From Welwitschia mirabilis (taxonomy: Eukaryota; Gnetophyta; Gnetopsida; Welwitschiales): a DNA stretch of 48,109 bases. The notes under the pieces were generated by a model. The model searched no databases. It saw only the letters and a program-made list of their open reading frames with translations, and was not told the origin of the DNA. The stretch lies in contig JBOZIK010000001.1 in NCBI GenBank assembly GCA_051453625.1, positions 94,252,784 to 94,300,892 of the forward strand, written 5' to 3'. This document shows positions 32,600-45,100 of this stretch, piece after piece. Position numbers and translations under genes: made by a program. How positions within the stretch are numbered: position 1 is the first letter of the stretch; the number at the start of each line of letters is the position of its first letter.

Positions 32600-33250
32600 G
32601 GATATTAGAATGTTCAAATGATACTTTATCTCCACATTTCACACTAAATAAGTAAATGTTAATGCTAGTATGAATGTGAATCTTTATGCTTTATGTTTTA
32701 TGTCAAGATTTCAAGATAAAGATAAATCGTTTTGTTTTTTGGGATCATGGTAAATGTTTTTTAAATGAGAACTATTTTATGATATGATTATATGACAAGT
32801 GTGTTAATAGTTATTTTTTTACAACAAGAAGGCTAGAGTTATGCAATTGTATTATGTAAAAGTATATTTAAAAAATTATTAAAAATAGTATTTTACTACT
32901 TTAAATTGAAGGTTTAGGCATTCCAGGTGTATAAATAAAAGATCCTAGAATCTCATAAAGAAGAGAAGATAAGATGCTTTTAATATTTTTCTTATAATTA
33001 CTTTGCATATGGAAATAAAGTTAAAGCTTGAAACTCTACGTATGTGTAAGAATGACTCTCTATCTTTCTCCTTAATTTAGCATCCGTATCATCATGAATC
33101 ATTAGTAATTTTCTACCTAGTTTTATGCATCCACAATAGCATTTATATCAATTTGATCGAATTTTTAAAAATTTATTAAGTTTTTTAATGATTTTTGCAT
33201 CATTACATTAAATTACAAAAGAATAATAGAGAGTAACAATTACAAGTTGA
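32600..33250 (+). other. Possible 3' region of D or unrelated LTR piece
   Basis: Contains a TATA-like GTATAAATAAAAG near 32932. There is no clear match to the 5' LTR of D, and no gene seen. Confidence 0.3.
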
Positions 33251-33639
33251 AAGATTTAAGGGTTTTACTAATGCAAACTAGATCCAAAGTCTTTATTATT
33301 GTAAGTTTGAAGTTTTTGTCTAGTAACTAAGTTCACATTTGTAAAAGATCTGAAAAGACATAAGTTGCTACCAGACGATTGAAATATCTTTAACATTAGT
33401 GAAGTGGACATTGATAGAGAACTATCTTTGTGTTGAGAGTTCACAACTTGCATTTCTTAGAAATTTTTTAATCTTTCATTAATAGAGGTTAAATAATTAT
33501 ATTTCAAGTTTAGATTCCAGCTTTGTGATCTTTAATCTTATATTGAAGTAAATATTCAGCAAAACAATATATAAATTTCAAAAATAAATTGTTTTTATAA
33601 GTTACTTAAGGTTTTATAACATAATAAAGTAGAAGTCCT

Positions 33640-34200
33640 TAATCTACTTTAAAATTCAATAATGTGGATGATAGTAAGTAGAGATTTTTAGTCATTCATT
33701 AAGATTTCAGCTGCATTAGCCTTAACACTACTCTATTATTTTAGACTCTCTAACTTTGCTTAACACTAATTGATGGATAAATTCATGACATCATCCCTAT
33801 AAGAAAAATCAACCATTTGTTTGGTAAGAGATTGTAGTCCTTTTACAAAATACCCCACTAACTTATAATCTGTAATATCATTCATGAGGTAACATAAGAT
33901 GAAAATATTTCAATGGCAGTAACATAATCTTTGTATTTGTGCTATCTAAACCCTATTATTCTCTTCGTAAGTTTTTTAACCTTAGTGAAGTATCTATTAA
34001 AAAAAGAAATCTTCATCTCCTCTTGAGTCACTATGGCATGGTGAGGCAACATGTAAAACCAATTAAGATCATTCTTTATCGAACCCATCTTAAACACAAT
34101 AAAAAACAAATGATGGGTAGTTGATTTACCTAAGGTATAAAGATATGATTCCACATCTATAAATAATTATAAAGGATTATATTCTTCCTTCCTTAAGTAT
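33640..34200 (-). pseudogene. Ty3/gypsy gag remnant (C)
   Basis: Minus strand 34154-33942 gives DLNWFYMLPHHAIVTQEEM followed by KISFFNRYFTKVKKLTKRI. This matches the Athila-type gag pattern of a Trp-x-x-x-Leu-Pro segment, then a Trp-Glu-Glu-Met equivalent (the Trp is Gln here), a Phe-x-x-(Arg/Lys)-Tyr-Phe motif and a basic helix. Further on, YKLVGYFVKGLQSL corresponds to the Phe-Tyr-x-Gly-Leu motif. It lies about 540 bases after the PBS, where gag belongs. Confidence 0.65.
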
Positions 34201-34720
34201 TTTGATAAAGCAGAGATATTTTTAATATTCACATCATTTCCTGCTTGCAAATTATAGGGTCATGAAATTTTTTGCCTCTATGTTGCAAGGCTTCATGTAG
34301 TGTCTTGGGAATTTTTGGTTATGCAATAGCCATCCTCTATTGGTTATGAATTATTATCATAATCCCAACTTGATTATCCTTCTTTCCTTAGGTGGTTCAA
34401 GACTTCAAGTGCAAGGTTTCCAAGTGTTGTATGTTTTATTTAGCCTACTCTTTACCCTGATTATTCACATTTGGGTGAAAATTGAATGAATTCTACCTAT
34501 TTTATATGGAGATATTTTTCTTATCTCTTTCTATTAGATACTGGAAAACCTAAATGCACAATCTTAAAAGGGTTGGATGAGGACTACACAATGTACTCAT
34601 ACTCTTTGTAAGAAAAGATTCCTTGCTAAATATTTTTCTAAATTACATGTTAATCTCCTTTAATTTTGTTTTTCATCATCCAATTTTTCCTATACAAATT
34701 TATCTCAGAATACTAACACC

Positions 34721-34738
34721 TCCCCAACAATGATGCCA
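34721..34738 (-). other. Primer-binding site of C (tRNA-Asp type, decayed)
   Basis: The minus strand reads TGGCATCATTGTTGGGGA, three bases after the LTR end CCCTTACA. It matches TGGCGCCGTTGCCGGGGA, the Athila-type PBS, at 13 of 18 positions; all five differences are transitions. Confidence 0.75.
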
Positions 34739-34741
34739 AAA

Positions 34742-35555
34742 TGTAAGGGCTTTTCTTTAATTCTCAGTTGTCCTTCCTACAAAGGTAGCATGGTTAAGAT
34801 GTTCTAGATGAAATTCCCATAAAGCTATATATACTATTTATAACATGAATAATTTAGCATAAAAAACGTTAATTTTAAACTTTTTTAAACTCTTAATCAC
34901 TAAATGATTACTAAACTAATAGTAATGTAGATTTTCTACTTTAACAAAGACTACTATACAAGTCTTATTTCATTGCAAATAAATGAATAGATGAAAACTT
35001 GTAGAGTTATTAACAATGAAGTACATCAAATGAACAAAAATATAAATTTCATTAGGGTGTTGTGATTAGTTTTAATAAAATATAGGTACTTGCTTCTTCA
35101 AATTCAAGAACTTGCTAGAAAAGCAAAATAGAACAAAGTAAAGATAGAGCATTATAAAAATAAGAGAACATAAAATAAGATCACAAATTCTTAAAACGAG
35201 GGTTCTTATTAAATACTCCTATTTTGTCACCTCAAAAGTGTCAAAAGATCAATAATGATTATATCATGGCATTATCCCTTCAAAACCATTAGATTTCAAT
35301 AAACAAAACAACTTGAACTTGTAACCAATCACTATCTATTATGGTCTATCAAATAAGTTTTGCATAACTCTTACATATGCAAGTCCTATACAAAATAGTA
35401 AATAATAGAAAGAAATCAAATCTTTAATTTAAGTACATACAAATAAGAATATATGGTTTACTAACCTACTTCTAAATAATAATAAAACATCTAAGAACCA
35501 TATCATAATTAAATGTAAAACAAATGTAAAAATTGTATCAAACTAAGCTCTAACA
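34742..35555 (-). repeat. 5' LTR of element C
   Basis: Collinear with 20085-20913. On the minus strand it begins TGTTAGAGCTTAG and ends CCCTTACA, with canonical TG and CA ends. Confidence 0.85.
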
Positions 35556-36342
35556 AAAGGACATTTGGATATTCATGGAAATGTATATGGTAGATTAGGC
35601 ATTTAGGTTTGAAGGTTATAAGTCTAGGCTATGAAGTGAGGAATTCTAATTCTATATAAAGCTCATTAATTTGGTTGCTAACATTGAAATTATTGAAAAC
35701 TCCAAAAATACTTGTATGTTTACTACATATTAGGATCTAAATGTTTTAGAGGTTTCTCCCAATTCTTAATACTTTTAGTAATAGATTCTAAATAGTCTCA
35801 AACTTCATTTATCTTAAAGTTGAAAAAACTACCCTTAATCATCATTTATGCCAACTGTCTATTACTTGAAAATAACCCTTCATGAAAGAAATTGATAACC
35901 CTCCCTTGTTCGAATTCATGTTATGGGAATTTTTGCAAAAGGTCCTTGAACCTTTTTAATATCTGCAAGAATGTTCGATGGTCTTTCTTTTGATAGTTCA
36001 TTATTTCTCACTTTAAGGCATTAGCGTTATGAATAGGAAAAAAATTTTGAAAATGGAAAATTTATTTTAATTAGCTCAAATGCTAATACAGAAAGGTTTT
36101 ATAGTGTATAGCTAGGTTTTTACTTTTCTTTTAAGGAGAAAGGAAATAGGGTCGAGTTCATGGTATTAAAATAGTAGGGTATGGTTGATAATATACGTTC
36201 AAATTCTTTTAAACCTAAGTATGTGTGTTCAGAGTTAATGCCATAAAAGTGTGGGAAAATTAGATAATGAATGGTTTGAAATCTAATCCATGTGCTACTA
36301 GGGGTTGAATTATATAGGAAGGTATTCTTAGGCATCATGACT

Positions 36343-36352
36343 NNNNNNNNNN
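36343..36352. other. Assembly gap (10 N placeholder)
   Basis: Ten N within the gag remnant of F. Confidence 0.9.
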
Positions 36353-36695
36353 GACTGAAGGTAGTGTCTGACAGTTTACCTAGGAGGAGGGCTATGAAGA
36401 GAGTTTTACTAGTTTTAAAAAAAGTACAAAATAGGGTTTTAGAATAGTTCTTGATTTGGAAAATGGGATTACTAATTTTTAATTAATTCTTTATTTGAAA
36501 AAGGTATGTTATTAAATTAAATGTTTTTAAAGGAATATTTCTTATTTTGATTAGGTCATTGTTGCTATTGTTCTCCATGAGTCCCTACATGTAATTGATT
36601 CCTAAAGAAAGGTCTCTGCCCATTATTATTGCTAATGTTAGGATCCATGTTTTTAGTAAATGGGATTCTAACTAATCTTTCTTGATCATTATGCA

Positions 36696-36705
36696 NNNNN
36701 NNNNN
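36696..36705. other. Assembly gap (10 N placeholder)
   Basis: Flanked by ATGCA and TGCAT. Confidence 0.9.
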
Positions 36706-36740
36706 TGCATCCAATGCAAGCAAACCAAAATGCTTTCAAA

Positions 36741-38526
36741 GAGGGCTTGAGAGTAGAAACATTTTAGAATGTTTAATAAAGATTATAGGAAAGGTTTCAA
36801 AGTAGGAAATGCAAGAGAGTCAATGGCACTAGTTAGGTATGGTTGTAACTCAAGTTGTTTAATGTTTTTTTTATTTTAAGAAAAAAATGCATTGACTTTT
36901 ATCACAGTATGAAAGAGTTTATATCCTAGGATACAAAAATTAAATAACAAAAAAAAAAAAAAATAGAGAAACTATGTAAAACAAAACATACAGAAAAACC
37001 CTAGATGAAGATTTTTTTTCCAAAGCTTTAAAATGAAAACTAAAATTGAAGATATCTCACATACTACTGAATTTAAAATGCAAAAAAAAAAAAAAAAGTC
37101 TGTAGAGGTTTCTTAAGTCAGTGTAATAGTGTCAGCAGAGTTCATGTAGTTGTGTCCTCCATGTGCTCTTTCAATTTTTACATGTCTTCCATGTGTGGTG
37201 ACTCTTCATTTCGCTTTTTAAGGTAACTTGCTATGGTTCTACTTCTAGCCTTTATTGCAATAGCTTTAGTAGGTGGGGTGAAGGATTAGTAAATCTCTTA
37301 TGCACTATTCAATATCCTAGTCTCCTTCGTAGAGCCATTACTGTGAAAACCTGCATGAGTATAATAGTAACACTTAGACCTCACACAAGTTTTTCTACCC
37401 TAGAGAGGAGGTTTTTTAATTAACACCTTACAAATTTTAAAAATAGTACTTATTATAACTAGTGCAACTATTGGAGAATTCATTTTTTTCTTATATGCTA
37501 TTCAACTCTTTTAAGAGCTTATTTTTGATATTTTTAAAGGAATCATTAAGCTAAGTTTTCCAAATGATTATTTCATGTCTTAGAAATTTCAGCTTTTAAA
37601 ATAATTTATAGGAGCAAGTGCCTTTAAGAAATGACTTTCAAATGTTGTTATAATCCACATTTTGTAAATTTTAATTAGTAACCATAATGACATAATTACG
37701 AGAGTTTCTTAACTATGTAATACATTTTGATATTAATTTTAATGAAAATCATTTTTTTAATGACAATTAATGTGTATCCCTATAATTAATAATGCATTTA
37801 TTTCTTATGTTAAGAATATATTTTAATTATAGATACTCATAAGGTTACTTAATTAATTAATCTTAATTTTAGCTAATTTTATTATTTTAAACTATAATGA
37901 TAATAATTTTAATACTAAGTAAACCTATTTATGATTAGGTGACCTATTTACATAGTTAAATTGAAAAATTCATATGAAGATGTCAAATAATGTCTATAAA
38001 AATGGCATGTGACATATTTATTTTAATCATTTATCCATGTGCCTTATTCAAATCTTAAAAGAAACTAAAATTACTTAGTAAAAGTGGAAGAATATTAAGT
38101 AAGAGTACTATGTTTAACTATGACAATGTCTTACATTCAATTATGGCATTCCTTTTTTGTCATCGTGTTATTAATGTGATGGATCATGAAGAGTGTAAAC
38201 ATGTAAATAAGGACATGCACTCTTACCCATAAATCAAAAAGGATAAATGAGTATAATTTATTCTACCATGACTTTTATCCTTATTGGTATTTGTAGAAGT
38301 CTTTTGTGCATAAAATATTACTTTTTTGGTTGTGTTACATCGCAATTTTGAAACTAGTGCACTTTTTATTCTAATGCATTTTAAATATATTTTAGATTAA
38401 TTATGAACCTATGAATAATTAAGAAGAAACTAGCATAAGGAAATGATGCATGTAATTAATCTTACTAATTAAAATAAGAAGATTACTCATTCAAATTAGA
38501 TGCATGAGTCATAAATAAGATTTCTT
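36741..38526. other. AT-rich stretch without recognisable gene
   Basis: Two A-runs (about 36949-36963 and 37082-37097) and generic AT-rich DNA. It may contain leader or LTR of element F, but I see no PBS. Confidence 0.4.
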
Positions 38527-38715
38527 TTGTCATTTATATGTCACTTTCACTTCTTACACAAGCTCTTGCAACTTCTCCTTGATTAATGTTATCAATGTCA
38601 CATCTATCCAAACTCATCCAACTTGTTATTGATCAATCTTATCATTGTCATTCATATGTCAATGTCACTTTTACATAAGGTCCATTCAACTTGTTATTGA
38701 TTAATCTTATCAAGT
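38527..38715 (+). repeat. Degenerate repeat array upstream of a TATA box (LTR segment H1)
   Basis: CAACTTGTTATTGATYAATC-type units start at 38568, 38618 and 38687. A second unit type, GTCATTYATATGTCA, is at 38529 and 38647. Position relative to the TATA box at 39075 resembles the LTR U3 arrays elsewhere in the window. Confidence 0.55.
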
Positions 38716-38784
38716 AAAAGAGATTTCCTTATCTTATGGATAAAATGATGTAGCTAATCTTTAACTGATTATATTAAGGATCTT

Positions 38785-39045
38785 GTCAATGACTACTTAC
38801 TAGAGTGGTAAGGTCACAGACACATGGACCCAGAGGTCCAAAGTTTGAACCCCAGCAGGGGCATGGAAAAAAAAGGAAATATATTCTGTAAAGCCCAGAT
38901 TTCACTAGGCATTTGTGTGGCATAAAATTACCTATCCGCTATCGATGGGAAATACAAATGGCTTAGATTCTATAAGCCCAAGCACCATTGGGTAGTTGTG
39001 TGATGCAAATTTACCTACCCACTATCTCTTTAAAAAAAAAAAAAA
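38785..39045 (+). mobile_element. tRNA-derived SINE
   Basis: An A-box-like TACTAGAGTGG (38798-38808, one mismatch to TRGYNNARNNG) and a B-box-like AGTTTGAACCC (38842-38852, two mismatches to GGTTCGANNCC) are about 34 bases apart, as in an internal Pol III promoter. The body contains a diverged tandem duplication (38886-38943 and 38970-39026). It ends in A14. Target-site duplications TTATATTAAGGATCTT (38769-38784) and TTATATCAAGGATCTT (39046-39061) differ at one base. SINEs have no protein and rely on LINE enzymes. I do not assign a named family. Confidence 0.85.
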
Positions 39046-39438
39046 TTATATCAAGGATCTTTAGTGTACCATTTATTTATAAAGAGAACCCTCTTCCTTC
39101 TTCTTATTCTAGTATTCTTCAAGCAAGTTTATACTACCAAAATTTCTTCTCAATCTTTATTCCTCTTGCATATGGAGTTGGAGCTTAAAGCTAGGAGCTT
39201 AAGCTTAGAAGCTTGAAGATAGGATCTTGGAGCTTAAAGCTTCCTCAATTTTCTTTAAAGATCATCAATCTTCTTCCTTTCAAGTAGGTTCTTCTTTTAT
39301 TAGAATTTTAGTTCCAATTTATTAGAATTTTAGGCCTATGAATATGATTTTCATTTTCCCTTCCCTTAGCTGATACTAAGATAAGGAAGAGATTTGAGGG
39401 ATATTTTTATATGCTTAGTTAATGGGGCTATTAATGGT

Positions 39439-39469
<31 letters not shown>

Positions 39470-39610
39470 CCCTCCCATTGGCATAGACTAAGATAAGGAA
39501 GAGAGTTAAGGGACGTCTTAACATGGTTATCTTCTATGTATCTAATGGATAATTTTGGTCAAACGACTAGGGGATTTACTATATATACATTTGAATACCC
39601 ATATATGATT
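39046..39610 (+). repeat. LTR-like segment H1
   Basis: TATA box ATTTATAAAG (39075-39084), then 39101-39610, which is repeated at 44475-44558 plus 45160-45600. The shared part includes many AAGCTTGGAG-like steps and two GATAAGGRAGAGA segments. Likely R-U5 of an LTR; the borders are not defined. Confidence 0.5.
39439..39467. repeat. (TA)n microsatellite
   Basis: About fourteen TA units inside LTR segment H1; absent from the other copy. Confidence 0.9.
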
Positions 39611-42600
39611 TATGCTAATTTACATATGCATTGTTATCATTCATGCATTAGAATTAATTATTAGAGATGAATGTTATGATCTTGATAGTTTCTAATTGGT
39701 TGTCTCCTATATTTTTAAACATAGCTATGATGCTTATGCATGTATATTTCTATATTATACCTTTTGATTATCATTTCATTTCAGTTTCTCACCATAATAA
39801 TATTCTAATTGAGTTGAATATTACACTCTTACATTGGTATATGCATAATTTTGTCCATATGCCACTGACATAGGCTATCTTGATTTGTCATATGCTTGTG
39901 TGTATCAATGGAGATGGAAATGAGTTCCAAGATATAACTATGTGAGTTTTGAACTCCTCTAGATGAGGATACATAGGTGTGATTGCTTGGATGTTGTGAA
40001 ATCAACCATTCAACTATAGCTTACACACTTATTTGATGTCTGTTTTAATGAGGTTTCTAAATAACTATTAGATTTAAAGTGATTTTAGTCAGGTAAGCTA
40101 TGCTCATATAGTTCTCTTAAGATGTATCCTATGGATAACTAACATGTAAGTATCTTACTTAGAAACTAATTTGATCCACTACAATGGGTAATTATGTCAT
40201 GTAAGTTAATTTTATTTGGTAGGGGAAAAAAGTCATGTTTTTCATGCTTCTTAAGTCCAAACCAAGACTGGGTTATGTCACGTATGCTTTTAAAGTTGTA
40301 TTATATATGTATCTCAAACATTAATATTCATAAAAGCTATTTCATTAGATGTGACTTTATAACCTTCCCCATAATGGATTTCTAGATATTAATAATTATA
40401 CTCAAGTTGGTTATTCTTTATTATATTAATTTTGGACTAAGCTTCATGAAATACAAGAAGAATCAATGATATAATCATAGATTTAATAATTAAAATAAAT
40501 AAATTAATAAATTAATAAATGCTATACAAAATAAGATACAAGAAGTCTACAAAAACACATTAGAAGAATATGTGATGGTTGTATATGTAGTAAGCATTTG
40601 AAACTAGGTTGACTAAAAAAAAATACTTGAGAAGCCTTTAAATATAAAGCATAGGTAATGTAAGGATTTAAATATTTATAAACCTTAGTCGCTATCATAG
40701 CTACTTTAGTAGCATTAGATTTATAAATGACCATTCTCTTTGTCCACTAGTTTAAGGGTCTTACAAAATTTAAAGTTTTCACAAAAGAGATATTTTTCAC
40801 ATAATACAATAGTGAATCTTAAACATTTGGACATTGACCACTATTATGCCTTGGCAATATACTTAGGAAAAGGTTATCTATATATTTTTCTTATATTCTC
40901 TTCTAGTAAACCAAGTATTTTAAACAATATTTTAGCACCATATGTGAATTAATTGTGCATGCATTGAAATTTTCACTTTGTTTATACTATAGCCTAAGCT
41001 ATTGTTATTTTATACATGATCAATTATATTTGAATTCCTTCTAGTTAATGATTATTTTTAAAAATCATCATTTATCATAAGATTATAAAATCAGTTAGTG
41101 CATCATTTTAGTATTCTAGTATTGTGTAAAGGCTCAACTCATTCATTTTACTAGTTCTGCTATAATGAATTCAAACAAATTTGATATAAGGATGTTTGCA
41201 CATTAACTATAAGTTCATGAGAGGATGTTTTTAAAATATAATACAAGAACTATACTACTAAAATTGGAAAAGAAAGAAAAAAAGCCTTATAAAAAAATTT
41301 AGTAATGATCTAATCAAACTTATTAAAATAGTCTAAAAACCTATAAAAAACCTAGAAATGGTCATGCAAAGACATGTTATGTATACAAAGTATATAGAGC
41401 ACTAATGTATTTAAGGCATATGTGGAGAGAAGATTATGCTATACACCTAATATTTAACTCTCATAAAGACACTGTACTTTTACAACTATGTCATTATGCT
41501 TGAATAAAAGATCATGATTAATGATACTATCAATCTTCTCAAGAAAGCAAAATGTGCATGTCTCACCACTATAATTGAAATAGATGTATATCACTATACC
41601 CTCAACTAAATATTTAACAAGTTTAACCTACTTTCAATAGTTTACACTTAATGATACAATAATAGCACAATGTTGTAGAAATATTGAACTACTACCAAAG
41701 AATATTTAAGAAAATATTAGGTAGAATTGATTATGAATGTCTAATATAGGTAACTCAAAATTCAAATATTTAATCCCAAATAATGTATTAGCCTCTATAC
41801 TTCATTAATAGCCCTTTGAGAAAGGTATAAAATCTTAATTGTTATTCTTAATAGCAATTATTACTTTCTATAGGAAAGACATGTTAATAAATTAAGTGAT
41901 TAGAAATGAAATATATCTGAATATTCATAAGTTTTTAAAATATGAATAACCTAATTATTTGAAACATGCAATGATAATATTTTATAATTAAATTATACAT
42001 TCATGATTCAGATGTATTTTGTCATTGTAGCACTGCTCCCCATCTAAAATAAGGTAAACATCATTTTTTAAAGTTTCATATCCATACGAGTAAGATCTAA
42101 AATCAAATCCACTTCTTCATGGGGTAAGTATGTTTTTAATGTTGCTAAATTAAATGTTAAATCCTAACATCTCATGCATTTACTAAGAAGCCCCTTGATA
42201 GAATGGATGACTTGATTTCTCCTTTTCTTAGGTTTAATGCTTGATTGAATATGAGAATGATATTTAAACTCTCTATTTTATCTTTACCCAAGACATAACA
42301 CATGTTTGAGATAGAAGAGAATAAAAAGTAATGGAATTGAAATCCATGAAAATCTCTAACAAAAATGGCCAAAAGCTATTACCTAAGCAATAAGTTCTCA
42401 TTGTGTGTTCACTTCTTCAAAGATGTTCCACTATACTAGAATAGGTAAATTCTACAACTCTACTATTTCTCATCTCCATTATTTTAAAAATATCTGAAGG
42501 AGAATGTAAATGGTAAATTAAAAATTCTATACTTATTTTTCAATATCTTTAAACACCTATCAAATTTTATTTAATTCTATCTATAAGTAATCTTAATTGT

Positions 42601-44297
42601 AATGATTTCAAGCTAGCATGTGTGTTGGATCCCTTGACTTCAGTGTATAGTATAGAACACTATCCTAACCCTTCATTTTTTTAGCTTTTTAAGAATTACA
42701 TATAATTATTAAATAACAATTTTAAGAAATAGAAATAGATTAAGCTATGTCCTTGATACTTAGACTCTAAGATAATAAAACACCTATAGTTTCTATGATT
42801 TATTTAGAGGAGCTATTTACCAGATTTATTCATTTATTTAAGATTTATTTCTTCTTTGCTAGACTCTACCTTCTTTTATATAAATTCACTCAAATCCTTG
42901 AATGAAAGTGCTTACTATTGTAAAAGATAGAACCTAATTACTAGATAACAAAGGAAAAGTTTGGAAAAACATGGTAGAACATCAAATAGTAGAAATCTAG
43001 ATCTAGATTAGATGATATAGCCCTTAAGGCCTGAGTAAATGCAATATTCATTTGCAAAAGTATTGGCAAGTCATTAAGATGCTTGAGGATAGTGCATTAA
43101 ATAGTAAAACTCTAGTTCAGATGGATGGCATAATCCTTGAGATTATGACAAAGGCAATCTTTATTTACATAAGTACTAATAAGTCATCAAAATACTTAAG
43201 AATAACTTTAGTACTTTAGATTCTGACTATTTCAACTTCTAACCTTTTTTCCCACATTAAAATTCCTTTTAACTTTGAATGTTACTTTGGAGATAGCTTG
43301 AGTTAGACTTTAGTTAAAGCTTTGACTTGTCAAATCATGCATGACCTTATATGTTCTTCAAACTTTACTTTTTCTAGTATTTTCAAAATTCAATCAGTTT
43401 AGGATGAAAGATGTTTCTTCTTTTAGATTTCTGTACTCCTTCTATTTTTGTTTTTTTTACTTATTTACTCTGTGAATACAGCTTATAAGCCATCTCATTT
43501 ATTGCAAAATTCAACTCTACATCATGTAGGATTTTAGAGGGAAGAATTTAGATGAGGGTTTTTATTATATTATTTTTGAATGATAGTTTTTCTTTAATCC
43601 TTTTATAGATATCTTTCATCAAGAACATGGACAAATTAAAATTGTTTTTATTCTTAAGAAATATGATGAATTCATAGCTTTAGAGGTTAATAATTCTTAA
43701 GTTTATCAAGGATGAAAAAAGGCATATAAATAATTTTATGAAATCAACTAAGAACTAAAGAAGTCATTACAAAGAAATCAATGTGGCTTCCTCATGTGCA
43801 ACATTCCTATAGATATTATAGTTGTCATTCATTACTCTTCATGTGACCCACCTTGTAGGTTAGTGTTGACTCAATTATAATGAGGAGCAATAATGAAAAA
43901 AGTGAAAATGTTGTGGCGTAAACTAATAGTACTCTAAAAACATTTAAACATTAATTATTGATCATTGAGAAGAGTTTATATAAGGGCTAGTGCATTAAAT
44001 TGAAAAATAAAAGACTATTCATTAAAAGATGAAGAGCTTAGATGTTAAGAGCAATAGTTAGTAATCTTGGATGTGAATGTTACCTAACTCTATGGTGTTT
44101 TAATCATCATAAATACCATTAACTCCATCATTTACAACTTCATGTATAAAATGTTTAAAAAGTAAATTTTTAAAAATATTTCCCCTATTTTCTTATTACA
44201 CCATGAGACATGAACTGCTAATTTAATATGTTATATTGCAGTTACTAGTAGAGTAACAAGTAAAAAATTAGAGTTTCATCTCTAGATACATCAATGA

Positions 44298-44302
<5 letters not shown>
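39611..44302. other. Long AT-rich stretch without recognisable gene
   Basis: I scanned the provided frames and several by eye; no family motif, long frame, tRNA or LTR border could be supported. Simple AATAAATTAAT-type repeats are at 40490-40520. Confidence 0.45.

Positions 44303-44374
<72 letters not shown>
44303..44374. repeat. (TC)36 microsatellite, cut by a gap
   Basis: Uninterrupted TC repeats running into the N run; the true length is unknown. Confidence 0.95.
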
Positions 44375-44474
44375 NNNNNNNNNNNNNNNNNNNNNNNNNN
44401 NNNNNNNNNNNNNNNNNNNNNNNNNNNNNNNNNNNNNNNNNNNNNNNNNNNNNNNNNNNNNNNNNNNNNNNNNN
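44375..44474. other. Assembly gap (100 N placeholder)
   Basis: Directly follows the (TC)n tract, a typical assembly breakpoint. Confidence 0.9.
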
Positions 44475-44744
44475 CTCAAGATAGTATTCTTTAAGCAAGT
44501 TTATACTACCAATATTTCTTCTTAATCTTTCATCCTCTTTAGTGTGAAATTGGAGCTTTAATAGGTGGTCAACTTGTCACATTTGATATATGATTTGAAG
44601 TATGTTTTTAAATGTGTTTTACAAGTTTAATGCTCAACTTGATCACTTTTGATGTCAAGGATTAAATATGAAGAATTAAGCATAATTTAGATCAAAATTA
44701 AGTAATTATGGAGCATTTGAAAGAGCACTAGCAAATGAAGTAAT

Positions 44745-45015
44745 TAGATTCCATCTACCACTAGAATAAAAAGCACTAAAAGACAAGATTGTAAAGGATA
44801 AGACACTTGAGAAGACAAGTATATTCCACATACCACCAGATTCCCAGAAGCCCATGTGATAGATAAGTGAGAGAAGGAAATGACTACCTACCAGATTCTA
44901 CCTACCACTAAATTGCAAGAAGCACAAGTGGTAGTAACTATAAATAATCATTACATCTATTGTTATATTTATATTGTAGTTACTCATCTATCACTAAATC
45001 ATGTAGTTGGTGGAT
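44745..45015 (+). repeat. U3-like array of CTACCACYARATT repeats
   Basis: Four diverged units near 44748, 44821, 44894 and 44981 (periods about 73, 73 and 87), each with a CTACCAC core and most with an AGAAGC..GTG end. The array lies just upstream of the TATA box at 45101. Confidence 0.6.
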
Positions 45016-45100
45016 GGCAACAAACCAACGTTTTTTTAAGCTAAAGTTTCAATATAACCATTTTGATTTGTTATTTAGCTAAATTAGTCCACCATCTAAC

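Larger units (their letters stand above)
26542..32600 (+). mobile_element. Ty1/copia element D, broken, nested in C
   Basis: Plus-strand order: LTR with TATA box, tRNA-Met PBS (11 of 12), copia gag with zinc knuckle, protease, GAG-pre-integrase, a foreign segment replacing the integrase core, then reverse transcriptase and RNase H. I could not find a 3' LTR matching 26542-27505, so the right border is approximate. Orientation is opposite to host element C. Confidence 0.8.
20085..35555 (-). mobile_element. Athila-like Ty3/gypsy element C, with copia D nested inside
   Basis: Direct LTR copies of about 820 bases at 20085-20913 and 34742-35555 flank, in minus-strand order, a decayed tRNA-Asp PBS, a gypsy gag, (D insertion), an unknown acidic ORF, a gypsy integrase and a lysine-rich downstream ORF, ending in a polypurine tract. 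PBS type, LTR size and the long region after integrase fit the Athila group. Protease, RT and RNase H are not visible. No convincing target-site duplication: the flanks are GAAGC and AAAGG. Confidence 0.75.
35660..36740 (-). pseudogene. Ty3/gypsy gag remnant of element F
   Basis: Minus strand: an N-terminal piece MDPNISNNNGQRPFFRNQ (about 36650); then FPHFYGINSEHTYLGLKEF and TLFPFSLKEK (36270-36120), the classic Phe-x-Gly...His-Leu...Leu-Phe-Pro-Phe-Ser-Leu-Lys block. After frameshifts come FEQGRVINFFHEGL, SSNRQLA, MMIKGSFFNF and DYLESITKSIKNWEK (35930-35740), the Phe-Tyr-Glu-Gly-Leu and Asp-Tyr-Leu blocks. Two 10-N gaps interrupt it. It is a different gag from that of C and lies outside C's 5' LTR, so C apparently landed in element F. 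Confidence 0.75.

Noticed and set aside
38785-38880. A tRNA gene
   Set aside because: A/B boxes are present, but there is no cloverleaf with acceptor stem pairing that I could build, and a body, A tail and target-site duplications make it a SINE.
44268-44498. Arg-Glu repeat protein
   Set aside because: A translation of the (TC)36 microsatellite running into N.
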